Under the pieces are notes generated by a model. It saw only the letters and a program-made list of their open reading frames with translations, did no database searches and was not told where the DNA came from. The position numbers and the translations under genes were made by a program. From the NCBI GenBank assembly GCA_030652215.1, contig JAUSBC010000029.1, forward strand, positions 1-64,000: a stretch of DNA of 64,000 nucleotides. Reading direction: 5' to 3'. This document shows positions 26,972-36,252 of this stretch, in pieces; positions within the stretch are counted from its first letter, which is position 1; each line of letters starts with the position of its first letter. The DNA comes from Sideroxyarcus sp. (GTDB lineage Bacteria; Pseudomonadota; Gammaproteobacteria; Burkholderiales; Gallionellaceae).

Positions 26972-29659
26972 ATGGGCAAGCACTACCTCAACCCCCTATT
27001 TGCTCCCAAGTCCGTGGCCGTGTTCGGCGCCAGCGATCGCATTGACTCGGTCGGCCAGATCGTATTCAAGAACATGCTCGACGGCGGATTCAAGGGAAAA
27101 CTCTACCCCGTCAATGCAAAAAATGCCGAAGTGCAAGGCCAGAAAGCCTACCCCACCATCGGCTCAATCGGCGAACCGGTAGAACTGGTGGTCATCGCCA
27201 CACCGCCCCAGACGGTACCCGGCATCATCGAGGAATGCGGCACCCACGGCGTGAAAGCGGCAGTCATCATCACCGCCGGTTTCGGCGAAGTCGGCAAGGA
27301 AGGCGCCGCGCTGGAACGCAAGATGATGGAAGCCGCGCACCAGTACAACATCCGCCTGATCGGCCCGAACTGTCTCGGCATCATGCGCCCCTCCATCGGC
27401 CTCAACGCAACGTTCAACAAAGGCAGCGCCAACACCGGCAACATCGCGCTCGTTTCACAATCCGGCGCGCTGTGCACCGCCATTCTGGACTGGGCGACGC
27501 TCAACGATGTCGGCTTCTCCAGCGTCGTTTCCATGGGTTCGTCGACCGATGTAGATTTCGGCGAGATACTCGACTACCTGGTATCCGATCCGCAGACCAA
27601 CAGCATCCTGATGTACCTCGAGGGCATACGCAATTCGCGCAGCTTCATGAGCGCGCTGCGTGCCGCCGCCCGCATCAAGCCAGTAATCCTGGTCAAGGTC
27701 GGCCGCCATCCTGCCGGTTCCAAAGCCGCGATGTCGCACACAGCCTCGCTGGTGGGCGCGGACGACGTGTTCGATGCCGCCATCCGCCGCGTGGGCGTGG
27801 TGCGCGTGCTGAACGTAACCGAACTGTTCACGGCTGCAAGATCCCTTTCCTGCGGTTTCCGCCCGAGCGGAAACCGGCTTGCCATCGTCACCAACGGTGG
27901 CGGTCCGGCCGTGATGGCGGCCGACCGTGCGGCCGATCTGGGTCTGATCATGGCCACCCTGTCGGACGAGACGGTCGAATACCTCAACCAGTACCTGCCG
28001 CCGAACTGGCCGCACTGCAACCCCGTGGACATCATCGGCGATGCGCAGGCGGACCGCTACTTCCATGCCGTCACCGCATGCCTGAAGGACGACAATGTGG
28101 ACGGCGTACTCGCCATTCTCACCCCGCAGGCCATGACCAAGCCACTGGAATCGGCACAGGTTCTGATCGATATTGCAAAGGCAAACAGCAATAGCAACAA
28201 GCCGCTGCTCGCCTGCTGGATGGGCGAGACGCAGGTCGCCGAATCGCGCAGACTTTTCACCAAAGCCCACCGGCCGCATTTCCGCACGCCTGAGGTCGCT
28301 GTCGAAGTGTTTTCGCACCTGCACGACTACTACCGCAACCAGAAGATGCTGATGCAGATGCCCGGCCCGCTCGCTCACCATATCGAGCCGGACGTGGACG
28401 GAGCGCGCCTCATCATCGAGGGCGCAATGCAGGATCACCGCAAGATACTCACCGAGATGGAATCCAAGGCCCTGCTTTCCGCCTTCCACGTGCCCGTGGC
28501 GCACACCATGGTTGCGCATTCACCCAGCGAGGCATTGTTGATCGCCCAGCAACTCGGTTTCCCGGTCGCGATGAAAATCAACTCGCACGACATCTCCCAC
28601 AAATCGGATGCGGGCGGCGTCGTGCTTAACCTGAACACCTCGCATGCCGTGCTCACCGCCTATCAGCACATCATTGATACCGTGCGCCTCAATGTGCCCG
28701 ACGCCAGGATAGACGGAATCTCCATCCAGCCGATGATCGTCAAGCCCAATGGCCGCGAGTTGATGGTCGGGGTCACCAACGACCCGGTATTCGGCCCGGT
28801 GATCACCTTCGGCGCGGGCGGAACCACCGTCGAGGTCGTTGGAGACCGCGCTGTCGCGCTGCCGCCCCTGAACCGCTTCCTGGTGAAGGATCTGATACAG
28901 GGCACCCACATCTCGAAGATGCTGGGCAAATTCCGCAATCTGCCCCCGGCAAACGTGGAGGCGCTGGAAGACATATTGCTGCGCGTGTCGGAAATGGTTT
29001 GCGAACTGCCGCTGCTTCAGGAAATGGACATCAATCCGCTGATCCTGGACGAAAGCGGCGCCCTGGCGGTCGATGCGCGCGTCGTGGTCGAATTCCGCCA
29101 ACCCAGTGCCGACCGCTACGCCCACATGGCGATCTACCCCTATCCCACTCAGCTTGTCTGCAAATGGCAGCTGACCGACGGAACCGATATCACCATCCGC
29201 CCCATGCGTCCCGAAGATGCCATGCTGGTAAAACAGTTCGTTCACGACCTGTCGGAAGAGTCCAAGTACTTCCGCTACATGAACAGCGTGCAGGAACTGA
29301 CCGAGGAAATGCTGGCGCGCTTGACCCAACTCGACTACAGCCGCGAAATGGCCTTGCTCGCGGTCGTGGAAGAACTCGGGAAAGAAACCGGGCTCGGCGT
29401 GTCGCGCTATGCGATCAACCCGGACGGAAAAACCTGCGAATTCGCGCTGGTGATCGCGGACAACATCGCCGGCAAGGGTTTGGGCCAGAAGCTCATGGTC
29501 GCCCTGATGGATGCAGCACGTTCCAACGGCCTGAGCGTCATCGAGGGCGAGGTTCTGAACAACAACCACAAGATGCTCAAACTGATGAACCGCCTCGGCT
29601 TCACCCTGAAATCCAGCGAGGATGACCCGAGCGTAATGAAGGTCAGCAAAGAGTTGTAG
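26972..29659 (+). CDS. Pat-type ADP-forming acyl-CoA synthetase fused to GNAT acetyltransferase
   Basis: An 895-residue fusion. Residues about 1-690 form an ADP-forming acyl-CoA synthetase unit: CoA-binding FGASDRIDSVGQIVFKN, LIGPNCLGIMRP, SQSGALCTAILDW, MSHTASLVGADDVFDAAIRR and an ATP-grasp part with NGRELMVGVTNDPVFGPVI. Residues about 720-895 form a GNAT domain with the acyl-CoA loop IAGKGLGQKLM. This is the architecture of Salmonella Pat/YfiQ, which acetylates Acs and other proteins. The His in MSHTAS, which I take to be the phosphorylated residue in active synthetases, is present. The synthetase half could therefore be active, unlike what I recall for Pat. ATG follows CGGAGG. Confidence 0.92.
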   Translation: MGKHYLNPLFAPKSVAVFGASDRIDSVGQIVFKNMLDGGFKGKLYPVNAKNAEVQGQKAYPTIGSIGEPVELVVIATPPQTVPGIIEECGTHGVKAAVIITAGFGEVGKEGAALERKMMEAAHQYNIRLIGPNCLGIMRPSIGLNATFNKGSANTGNIALVSQSGALCTAILDWATLNDVGFSSVVSMGSSTDVDFGEILDYLVSDPQTNSILMYLEGIRNSRSFMSALRAAARIKPVILVKVGRHPAGSKAAMSHTASLVGADDVFDAAIRRVGVVRVLNVTELFTAARSLSCGFRPSGNRLAIVTNGGGPAVMAADRAADLGLIMATLSDETVEYLNQYLPPNWPHCNPVDIIGDAQADRYFHAVTACLKDDNVDGVLAILTPQAMTKPLESAQVLIDIAKANSNSNKPLLACWMGETQVAESRRLFTKAHRPHFRTPEVAVEVFSHLHDYYRNQKMLMQMPGPLAHHIEPDVDGARLIIEGAMQDHRKILTEMESKALLSAFHVPVAHTMVAHSPSEALLIAQQLGFPVAMKINSHDISHKSDAGGVVLNLNTSHAVLTAYQHIIDTVRLNVPDARIDGISIQPMIVKPNGRELMVGVTNDPVFGPVITFGAGGTTVEVVGDRAVALPPLNRFLVKDLIQGTHISKMLGKFRNLPPANVEALEDILLRVSEMVCELPLLQEMDINPLILDESGALAVDARVVVEFRQPSADRYAHMAIYPYPTQLVCKWQLTDGTDITIRPMRPEDAMLVKQFVHDLSEESKYFRYMNSVQELTEEMLARLTQLDYSREMALLAVVEELGKETGLGVSRYAINPDGKTCEFALVIADNIAGKGLGQKLMVALMDAARSNGLSVIEGEVLNNNHKMLKLMNRLGFTLKSSEDDPSVMKVSKEL

Positions 29660-29672
29660 TTTGAACGGGTGA

Positions 29673-29695
29673 CGCCGCTGTGCTCGACAGCGGCG
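29673..29695. terminator. hairpin between convergent genes
   Basis: CGCCGCTGT and ACAGCGGCG form a nine-bp perfect stem with a GCTCG loop between the Pat-like gene and the hybrid kinase gene that converges on it. No T tract is visible, so terminator function is only likely. Confidence 0.5.
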
Positions 29696-29725
29696 AACTC
29701 CCCGCTGTTTCGGCCCGGGGAAACA

Positions 29726-32467
29726 TCAACTGCGGGCTTCGATAGCCCGGTCAATTTTGGCAATCAGATTGCCCGTCTCCCGGTCAATTTGCGCCAGCAA
29801 GGTTTCATCGCCGCCGGATGATCCGTTCCTGATACTGTTTTCCAGTTGTTCGGCCTGGCTCTGCAGCAATTCCGCGCCCAGCGTGCCGGCGCTTCCGCGC
29901 AGCGTGTGCGCCAGTCTTTCCGCAGTTTTCGCGTCGCCGGCCAGCAGCGATTCCCGTATCTTTGTCACGACGTCTTTCTGGTTTTCCCTGAACTTGCCCA
30001 GCAGCGAATAATACAAATCCACATTCCCGCCTATGCGGCGCACGCTCAACTCCACCTTCACACCCGGCAATTCCGGCAGCGTTTCTGCCGCCGCAGGCGG
30101 AACGCTTGCCGGAGCCGCTTCGGAAGGCGCAACCGTCTCCGTTGTTCGAACCGGATGTATCCACTTTGCAAGCACCGTCGCCAGACGGTCCGGATCAATG
30201 GGCTTGCCGATGTGGTCGTTCATCCCCGCCGCCAGAATGGCGTTCTGTTCGCTGACCATCACATTGGCCGTCAACGCAATAATGGGCAGGCCGGCATATT
30301 GCGGAAAATTCCGAATCGCGCGCGTGGTGCTGAACCCGTCCATCACCGGCATCTGCATGTCCATGAGAACGCCATCGAATTGTCCCTGCTGCAACTCGTT
30401 CAGCGCTTCTTCGCCGTTCTCGGCAATGGTCACGTTGATTCCGTAGCCTTCGAGCATCTCGCGCGCGACTTGCTGGTTGATTTCGTCATCTTCGACCAGC
30501 AGCAAGCGCGCTCCGCGCAGCTGGATGTCGAGTGCCGGATTGAACGCCGCCCCCAATATGCAGAATTCCCCGTTCTCCGGATTATCCAGGCCCAGAACAT
30601 TCGCAACCGCCTCGAACAATTTGCTCTGCTGGAACGGTTTTTCCAGAATCCCGTCGACCACACGGGCGGCTTCCTGCACCGGTATTTCATTCTGACCGTA
30701 GCCGGTGATCAGCAGGACTTTCGGCCGCACGCTCAAGTCGTCCATTTCCCTGAGCTTGCCGGCCAGCGCAATGCCGTTCATTAGCGGCATCTTCCAGTCG
30801 AGGATCAGCAGCTCGAACGGTCTGCCCGCTGCGTTTGCCCTGCGCACCGCGTCCAGCGCATCCGCAGCGTTGTCTGCAATGCTCACTTCGACGGCGAAAG
30901 TCTCGAGGTAATTCTTTATATATAGCAGGATGATTTCATTGTCATCGACTGCCAGCACGCGCAGCCCCCTGAGCAATCCCGGCTCGGGCCGGTTGCGGCC
31001 CGTTTGCTGATCCGCCTTGAAAAAGTTGGCGGTGAAAACAAACTTCGAGCCTGCACCGGGTTCGCTTTCCACGCGGATTGTCCCGTCCATCATTTCAATC
31101 AGGCGCTTGCTGATACTCAGGCCCAGGCCCGTTCCGCCAAACTTGCGGGTAATGCTGGAATCGGCCTGCGTAAACGGCCGGAACAGGCTGTCGATCTGCT
31201 TCTGCGACATGCCGATACCGGTGTCCTCCACAGTAAAGCGCAACGTGACCTGGTCGCCCTGCTCGCTTTCAAGCCCGGCACGGATGATCACCTTGCCCTT
31301 CTCGGTGAACTTGACCGCATTGCCGGCCAGATTGATCAGCACCTGCCCCAGCCGCAAGGGATCGCCGATCAGATGGGTGGGAACGTCAGGCGCAGTCTCC
31401 AGCAGGAACACCAGATTCTTCTCCTGGGACTTGATGCCAACGATGGTGGCCAGATTGCCCATGACTTCTTCAAGACTGAAGGGCGTCATGTCCATCTCCA
31501 TTTTCCCCGCTTCGATCTTGGACACATCCAGGATGTCGTTGAGTATTCCCAGCAGCGATTTTGCCGAGCCGTGGATTTTGTGCAGGTAGTCCTGCTGCTT
31601 GACGGACAAATCCGTCTGCAGGCACAGATGGCTCAGGCCGATCACGGCGTTCATCGGGGTGCGCAACTCGTGGCTCATGTTGGCGAGAAAGGCATCCTTG
31701 ATCTGGCTGGCCGCTTCGGCATGGCTGCGCGCATCCTCGGCTTCCTGCAGCTTCTGGATGTCCCGTTCCAGTTCGCGGTTGGCCGATAACAGCATCCTGT
31801 TCCGGTTTTCCACTTCCTCTTCCAGCACCACGATACCGCGGTTGACCAGCAGCGTCAGCGCCGCGATCACCAGCAGCATGATCGAACCGATGATCGCGCC
31901 CGACCCCTGCGCACGCGCCGATCTGCCTATCGTCTTCCTGATCGTCTCCTGAAATTCCGCGTTGGCGAGATCGCGGTAAGCCACTGCATCCGCAGAATAA
32001 GAGTCCCGCAAATCCCGCAGTTTCATGATCTGCTCGAGATCGGGCATGTCGGTCCTTCCTGACATGCCCTGCGCCACGTCGTATGCCAGGGCATAGTACT
32101 CGTTGAACCCGGCTTCCAGCTTCTTGATCTTGTCCCTGTGCGTGGTGGCAATCATGGACAAGGTGGCGTAACGGCTGCGGATTTCGGCGGCCTTGGACTG
32201 TGCGGCATCCAGGAATTCCACCTCTCCGGTTGCCGCCGCCGTATTCAGCGATTCCACGACGCCCTCGAAACTCTTCAGGTTTTCGCCGGCCGCATACAGT
32301 ATTGGGAACTGGGTATCGCGAATCTCCTTGAGAAGGGCATTGCCGCCGGACAACACCAGCGACGAATAAATGAGGTAGGCGGCGAAACTCAGCGTGGCGA
32401 CTGCGGGTACCAGCAGCAATTTCAGCTTCAGGGGATAGTTGCGGAATTTGTACATGGTTACGTTCAC
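29726..32467 (-). CDS. membrane hybrid histidine kinase HisKA-HATPase-REC-REC-Hpt
   Basis: A 913-residue protein. Two membrane helices (about 14-35 and 190-212) bracket a helical periplasmic domain. HisKA follows with H266 in NMSHELRTPMNAVIGL, then an ATPase (VEDTGIGM, GTGLGLSISKRL). Two receivers follow, one with LLILDWKMPLMNG and the other with VLMDMQMPVMDG. A C-terminal Hpt carries RLAHTLRGSAGTLGAE. This is a BarA-like phosphorelay kinase. The start is GTG at 32467, with AAGG upstream; ATG at 32455 is possible. It begins three bases after the small periplasmic-binding protein gene, so the binding protein may feed its sensor domain. No dedicated regulator is adjacent except the divergent receiver at 34306. 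Confidence 0.92.
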   Translation of the reverse strand: MNVTMYKFRNYPLKLKLLLVPAVATLSFAAYLIYSSLVLSGGNALLKEIRDTQFPILYAAGENLKSFEGVVESLNTAAATGEVEFLDAAQSKAAEIRSRYATLSMIATTHRDKIKKLEAGFNEYYALAYDVAQGMSGRTDMPDLEQIMKLRDLRDSYSADAVAYRDLANAEFQETIRKTIGRSARAQGSGAIIGSIMLLVIAALTLLVNRGIVVLEEEVENRNRMLLSANRELERDIQKLQEAEDARSHAEAASQIKDAFLANMSHELRTPMNAVIGLSHLCLQTDLSVKQQDYLHKIHGSAKSLLGILNDILDVSKIEAGKMEMDMTPFSLEEVMGNLATIVGIKSQEKNLVFLLETAPDVPTHLIGDPLRLGQVLINLAGNAVKFTEKGKVIIRAGLESEQGDQVTLRFTVEDTGIGMSQKQIDSLFRPFTQADSSITRKFGGTGLGLSISKRLIEMMDGTIRVESEPGAGSKFVFTANFFKADQQTGRNRPEPGLLRGLRVLAVDDNEIILLYIKNYLETFAVEVSIADNAADALDAVRRANAAGRPFELLILDWKMPLMNGIALAGKLREMDDLSVRPKVLLITGYGQNEIPVQEAARVVDGILEKPFQQSKLFEAVANVLGLDNPENGEFCILGAAFNPALDIQLRGARLLLVEDDEINQQVAREMLEGYGINVTIAENGEEALNELQQGQFDGVLMDMQMPVMDGFSTTRAIRNFPQYAGLPIIALTANVMVSEQNAILAAGMNDHIGKPIDPDRLATVLAKWIHPVRTTETVAPSEAAPASVPPAAAETLPELPGVKVELSVRRIGGNVDLYYSLLGKFRENQKDVVTKIRESLLAGDAKTAERLAHTLRGSAGTLGAELLQSQAEQLENSIRNGSSGGDETLLAQIDRETGNLIAKIDRAIEARS

Positions 32468-32470
32468 GCC

Positions 32471-32911
32471 TTAGGGTTCCAGCACGACTCTGACGCTGCG
32501 GTTCACGACGCTCTTGTCGATGTACCCGATGGCGTTCGGACTGGCGGCAACGGCTTTTCTGACGGACAAATTGTCTGTCAGCGTTTTCGGCGGGCGCCCG
32601 TCGCCTGTGAAAATTATTTTTGCCCAGTAGGCGGTGAGTTGCGAGGCATTCTTGCGTGCCACCTTGGAATAAAACTCGTCCCGGACGGCGCTGCCTTCCG
32701 GCTGGTCGAGGGGAAAGGCAGTGACACCGTTCGGGAAGGTCACGACTTTGCCGAGGAATATCTTTGTGGTCTGTTCAGCCGTCAGGCGGGTGATGTTGCT
32801 CTTGGAAGAAACGACGACAACCACCTCGGCACGGGCACTCGCGGCAAGCATGGTCGCTGCAAGCAGCAGCGACAACATCAGGCATTTGCGAAACATGGTT
32901 TGCGGTCTCAC
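32471..32911 (-). CDS. small PstS-like periplasmic binding protein
   Basis: A 146-residue exported protein. A signal peptide (LMLSLLLAATMLAASARA) is followed by a single-lobe, phosphate-binding-protein-like sequence with EQTTKIFLGKVVTFPNG and SPNAIGYIDKSVV, as in short PstS relatives. It is far smaller than a transport PstS (about 320 residues), and no ABC transporter genes are adjacent. It is more likely a sensor accessory. It lies 14 bases after the porin gene and three before the hybrid kinase gene. The ligand is unknown. An in-frame ATG at 32896 is an alternative start. Confidence 0.8.
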   Translation of the reverse strand: MRPQTMFRKCLMLSLLLAATMLAASARAEVVVVVSSKSNITRLTAEQTTKIFLGKVVTFPNGVTAFPLDQPEGSAVRDEFYSKVARKNASQLTAYWAKIIFTGDGRPPKTLTDNLSVRKAVAASPNAIGYIDKSVVNRSVRVVLEP

Positions 32912-32925
32912 ATCGTTCTGCGCAA

Positions 32926-34086
32926 CTAAAACACGAAATCGACAACTGCAGTAATCACATGAAAGCTGCTCCCGTGCAGTGACACATCCGGCGGCACGTT
33001 GACGAGATAGCCGTTCGAATTGTCGCCGAGCCGCACCCGGTCATACTGGATCTTGAAATCGGTATTGCGCATGAAGTCCCAGCGCACTCCCAGGCTGGTC
33101 GTGCGCTGGGAGCGATTGGCCAATTGCACGGCGGCCGCCGTCGGCGCGGAATAGCCCGGCAAGAATGTACCCGGCGCAATTCTGCTGTAAGTCACATACG
33201 GGGTGAATTCATTGATACGGTAACCGCCGCTGACATACATCGCATTGATTTTGAAAATCGAACGGCGCTGCAACCACTCGTACATGGCGAACCAGTTTCC
33301 CCTGTCGTAACTGGCCCCGACGGACAAATCGCTGTTGCGTATCCACGCCTCGCTAACGCCGCTCAATTGATTCAGGGTGAGGGACTGGCGCTCCTGGTAG
33401 CCGATTTGGAAAGTTGCCTGTCCGTATTCGAGCTTGTCGAAAAATCCCCACATTTCTTTCGCGTTCGACCTGCTGCCGTACATGGCCTTGATCGAATTCA
33501 CGGCCTCCCCGATTTCTGAACGGTAGGTCGCATCCACGCCGTCGGTGCTGTGTATGGACAACTGGTAAAGATCGACCGGCGGGTTGACCCATGCATAGCT
33601 GTAGCCCACATCGTGATTTTCAGAATCCAGAAACGTCGGCAAGGCAAGGCGCCCGACCCGCATGTAAAAATCCGGATCGAAAGCGTACTTCACGTTCACC
33701 AGTTCTACCCTGGGGCTGTAGGAGTCATCTGAATGGTATTCCGAATCGACCTGCAATATGGCCGAGACTGCGGGCGTAAAATTGGCTGAAACATGCGCCG
33801 CGACGCGTGTGTTGTTGCCAGCCGTCCAGTTGCCGCTGCGTCCCGCCCCTTTGGGCAGGGACTCGTACAGCACGTAATCCCCCTGGTCCTGATTGGAACG
33901 GGAAGCACCCAGCGAACCGAAGCCGCCGAATCTGAACATGGGCTGTTCTGTCAAAGCGGCAGGCGCGGAAGCGTGGTTGTTCACGGGCTTCTCTGCACCG
34001 GCATCGGAATCATTTAACGTGCCCGCCTGCGCCGCAAAATTGCAGGCAGCAAACAGAAACACGGCAAGCGGAATTGTTTTATGCAT
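32926..34086 (-). CDS. outer-membrane porin-like beta-barrel protein
   Basis: A 386-residue exported protein. The start at 34086 gives a good signal peptide, MHKTIPLAVFLFAACNFAAQA; the longer in-frame start at 34122 disrupts it. The body is rich in alternating aromatic/polar strands (FKIQYDRVRLGDN near the C-terminus) and ends in VVDFVF, a terminal-phenylalanine signature for barrel insertion. Residue pattern suggests a phosphate/organic-anion type porin, but specificity cannot be read. It is the first gene of a three-gene unit with the small binding protein and the hybrid kinase. Confidence 0.82.
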   Translation of the reverse strand: MHKTIPLAVFLFAACNFAAQAGTLNDSDAGAEKPVNNHASAPAALTEQPMFRFGGFGSLGASRSNQDQGDYVLYESLPKGAGRSGNWTAGNNTRVAAHVSANFTPAVSAILQVDSEYHSDDSYSPRVELVNVKYAFDPDFYMRVGRLALPTFLDSENHDVGYSYAWVNPPVDLYQLSIHSTDGVDATYRSEIGEAVNSIKAMYGSRSNAKEMWGFFDKLEYGQATFQIGYQERQSLTLNQLSGVSEAWIRNSDLSVGASYDRGNWFAMYEWLQRRSIFKINAMYVSGGYRINEFTPYVTYSRIAPGTFLPGYSAPTAAAVQLANRSQRTTSLGVRWDFMRNTDFKIQYDRVRLGDNSNGYLVNVPPDVSLHGSSFHVITAVVDFVF

Positions 34087-34305
34087 AAGCTCCGTCTTGA
34101 TATCGAAAAAGACACTCATCATTCAATTCAGGTTTGAACGCCGCAGACGTAGCATTCAAACGGGCATTTCGATAGACTGGCGCAGCGAGCTTCCCGATAA
34201 CGCCACAATATGTACGGGTATTGGCAACAACGGTTTGAAGTCATGGTCATGCAATGTTGTCCGGCATGACCGGTTTGATCATAGCCCATAATCAAGGAGA
34301 ATCAA

Positions 34306-34833
34306 ATGGACAATATGGAAGACACAAAATTGCACCCTACCGTGCTGGTGCGGCCTACCGTCATGATTGTGGACGATGCGGAAGATATCCTCATGATCAT
34401 GGAATCAATTCTGGCGCGCGAGTATTCGCTGAAATTGTACAGCCGGGCGCAGGATGCGCTCGACTACGCATTTGCCAACCCTCCCGACCTGATCATGCTC
34501 GATGTCATGATGCCCGGTATCGACGGCTTCGAAACCTGCCGCCGGCTCAAGGCCAATCCCAAACTCAGGGACATACCGGTGATCTTCCTGACTTCGAAAA
34601 ACGAAGACGAATACGAAGAAATGGGATTCTCGGTCGGCGCTTCCGATTTCATACACAAGCCCATCAACGCGCCCATCGTGCATGCCCGCGTCAAAACCCA
34701 TCTCAAGATCAAGTTCGTCATGGATTACATGCGCAACGAGAACCTGCGCCTGAAGGACACCGCCAAGCAGGCATCCGCCGAACTCGCGAAAGCGACCAAG
34801 ATGCTGTGGAGCACGCCTTTCGACAAATCCTGA
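34306..34833 (+). CDS. single-receiver response regulator with helical tail
   Basis: A 175-residue protein. The receiver (about 16-140) has acidic pair VDDAED and acceptor D66 in LIMLDVMMPGIDG, with the FLTS and HKP residues of the active site. The remaining 35 residues are helical and charged, with no DNA-binding or enzyme domain. The start has AAGGAG eight bases upstream. It is divergent from the porin-binding protein-kinase unit and convergent with the pel operon. It is a reasonable candidate acceptor for the Hpt of the hybrid kinase, or an adaptor for Pel control; neither is shown. Confidence 0.88.
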   Translation: MDNMEDTKLHPTVLVRPTVMIVDDAEDILMIMESILAREYSLKLYSRAQDALDYAFANPPDLIMLDVMMPGIDGFETCRRLKANPKLRDIPVIFLTSKNEDEYEEMGFSVGASDFIHKPINAPIVHARVKTHLKIKFVMDYMRNENLRLKDTAKQASAELAKATKMLWSTPFDKS

Positions 34834-34842
34834 TTATCCTGC

Positions 34843-34871
34843 GGGAGCGCCGGCAGGACGTCGGCGCTCCC
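34843..34871. terminator. GGGAGCGCCG hairpin between convergent genes
   Basis: GGGAGCGCCG and CGGCGCTCCC form a perfect ten-bp stem across a nine-base loop between the response regulator and pelG stops. It belongs to the same short repeat family as 18034-18056 and 48430-48493. It may be a repeat that also ends both transcripts. Confidence 0.65.
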
Positions 34872-34878
34872 AATAGCT

Positions 34879-36252
34879 TCACTGCAGCATGAACGTCTCG
34901 TACTCCAGCAAATCCAGTTTGCGCGAGAGCATCTGCATCCCGACCAGCACGGTGATCAACAGCGACAGGGCAAAGCCGTATCCGTAGAAGCTCGCGCCCA
35001 GATACAGACTCAGCGAGGTCAGCGCGACGTTGGAAACCAGGAACAGCACGCACAGCAGCACCACGATGTGGCGCTTGTCGAGGTAGAAAAACACGTTCAG
35101 CACGCCGAGCAGCACCACCTGCAAACCGGCCGCCACCACGTCCACATACAACAAGGGCAAATACAGGGTCGAAATGCCCAGCCAGTCGAGCAGCTTTTCG
35201 CCGAGCACGAACACCAGCAGCACGGTGATGGCCTGTATCTTGACGATCTCGAACAAGCCCTGCCGCACCGTGAACAGCATGTTGTCGCGCATGGTTTCGA
35301 TATGATCGAGCGAACCGCCTTCGCGCACCGCGTCGTAGAATTTTTCGTAATACTCCACGAAGTCGGTTTCGATGCGCACCAGAAATACCGCCATGCCGGG
35401 AATGATCGCGAGATAGGCCAGGAAAATGGGCAAATCGTAGATCAGCGACGCGCGCAGCGGTCCGATGATGTGCTGGCTGGTATCGGGATAAAACCAGAAG
35501 ATCAGCTTGTCCGCCCACACCGCGAGGTTGTACAAAAATCCCGCCCACACCAGGCTGGTGTACATCGCGCCCGGACGCATGAAGTCGAACGAGATAGCCG
35601 ACTCGTGCAGCGGGAAGGTGCGCAGCGTCAGCGTCACCATGCCGATCAGCAGCACGAAATGGCCGATCACAAAACCCAGCAGCAAGCCCTCCATACCGAA
35701 CGGGCGCAGCAGCAGCGCGCCCAGCACGGTGACGGTATAGCCTATGGCAAACAGCACCACGATAGCCTTGTACTGCTTCATGCCGGACAGGAATATCGTG
35801 GACACCCAGATCGCGCACAGGATGACGAAACCCGAAAGCATGAGCATGCGGTACGACACGCTCATGCCGGAGAAGAACAGGAACAACGCCAGCATTCCGA
35901 ACACGCCGCCGACGCTGGTCACGATCAGCAGCATGCCGCTGAAATTCGGCAGTACCTGCTTGTCCTGTTTCTTGAACAGGCTGTCGGCGATAAAACGCGT
36001 GAAGCCGAGCTGGATGAAACCCGTCACGATCAGCGAACTCATGATGAGATAAGTGACGGACACCTGGAATTGCACGATGGCGGCATGCGGATACACCACG
36101 CCCAGGCTCAGGAAGCCGACGAAGAGTATGCCGATGATGGACAGCACCCACGGACCGGAACTGATGATGCCCGCATAGGCGTAGGCCTGGAACAGGCCGA
36201 AGTAGCTGTCCTTTTCCAGCAGCTTGCGCAGCTCGAAGCCTATGCCTGCCAT
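34879..36252 (-). CDS. pelG: PelG, Pel polysaccharide inner-membrane transporter
   Basis: A 457-residue membrane protein, close to the usual PelG length. It has about twelve hydrophobic segments and the PelG N-terminus MAGIGFELRKLLEKDSYFG. PelG belongs to the MOP/flippase superfamily and moves the growing Pel chain across the inner membrane together with PelD, E and F. The ATG at 36252 is chosen because it gives that conserved start and overlaps pelF by 13 bases; an in-frame upstream start lies well inside pelF. It is the last gene of the pel operon. Confidence 0.94.
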   Translation of the reverse strand: MAGIGFELRKLLEKDSYFGLFQAYAYAGIISSGPWVLSIIGILFVGFLSLGVVYPHAAIVQFQVSVTYLIMSSLIVTGFIQLGFTRFIADSLFKKQDKQVLPNFSGMLLIVTSVGGVFGMLALFLFFSGMSVSYRMLMLSGFVILCAIWVSTIFLSGMKQYKAIVVLFAIGYTVTVLGALLLRPFGMEGLLLGFVIGHFVLLIGMVTLTLRTFPLHESAISFDFMRPGAMYTSLVWAGFLYNLAVWADKLIFWFYPDTSQHIIGPLRASLIYDLPIFLAYLAIIPGMAVFLVRIETDFVEYYEKFYDAVREGGSLDHIETMRDNMLFTVRQGLFEIVKIQAITVLLVFVLGEKLLDWLGISTLYLPLLYVDVVAAGLQVVLLGVLNVFFYLDKRHIVVLLCVLFLVSNVALTSLSLYLGASFYGYGFALSLLITVLVGMQMLSRKLDLLEYETFMLQ

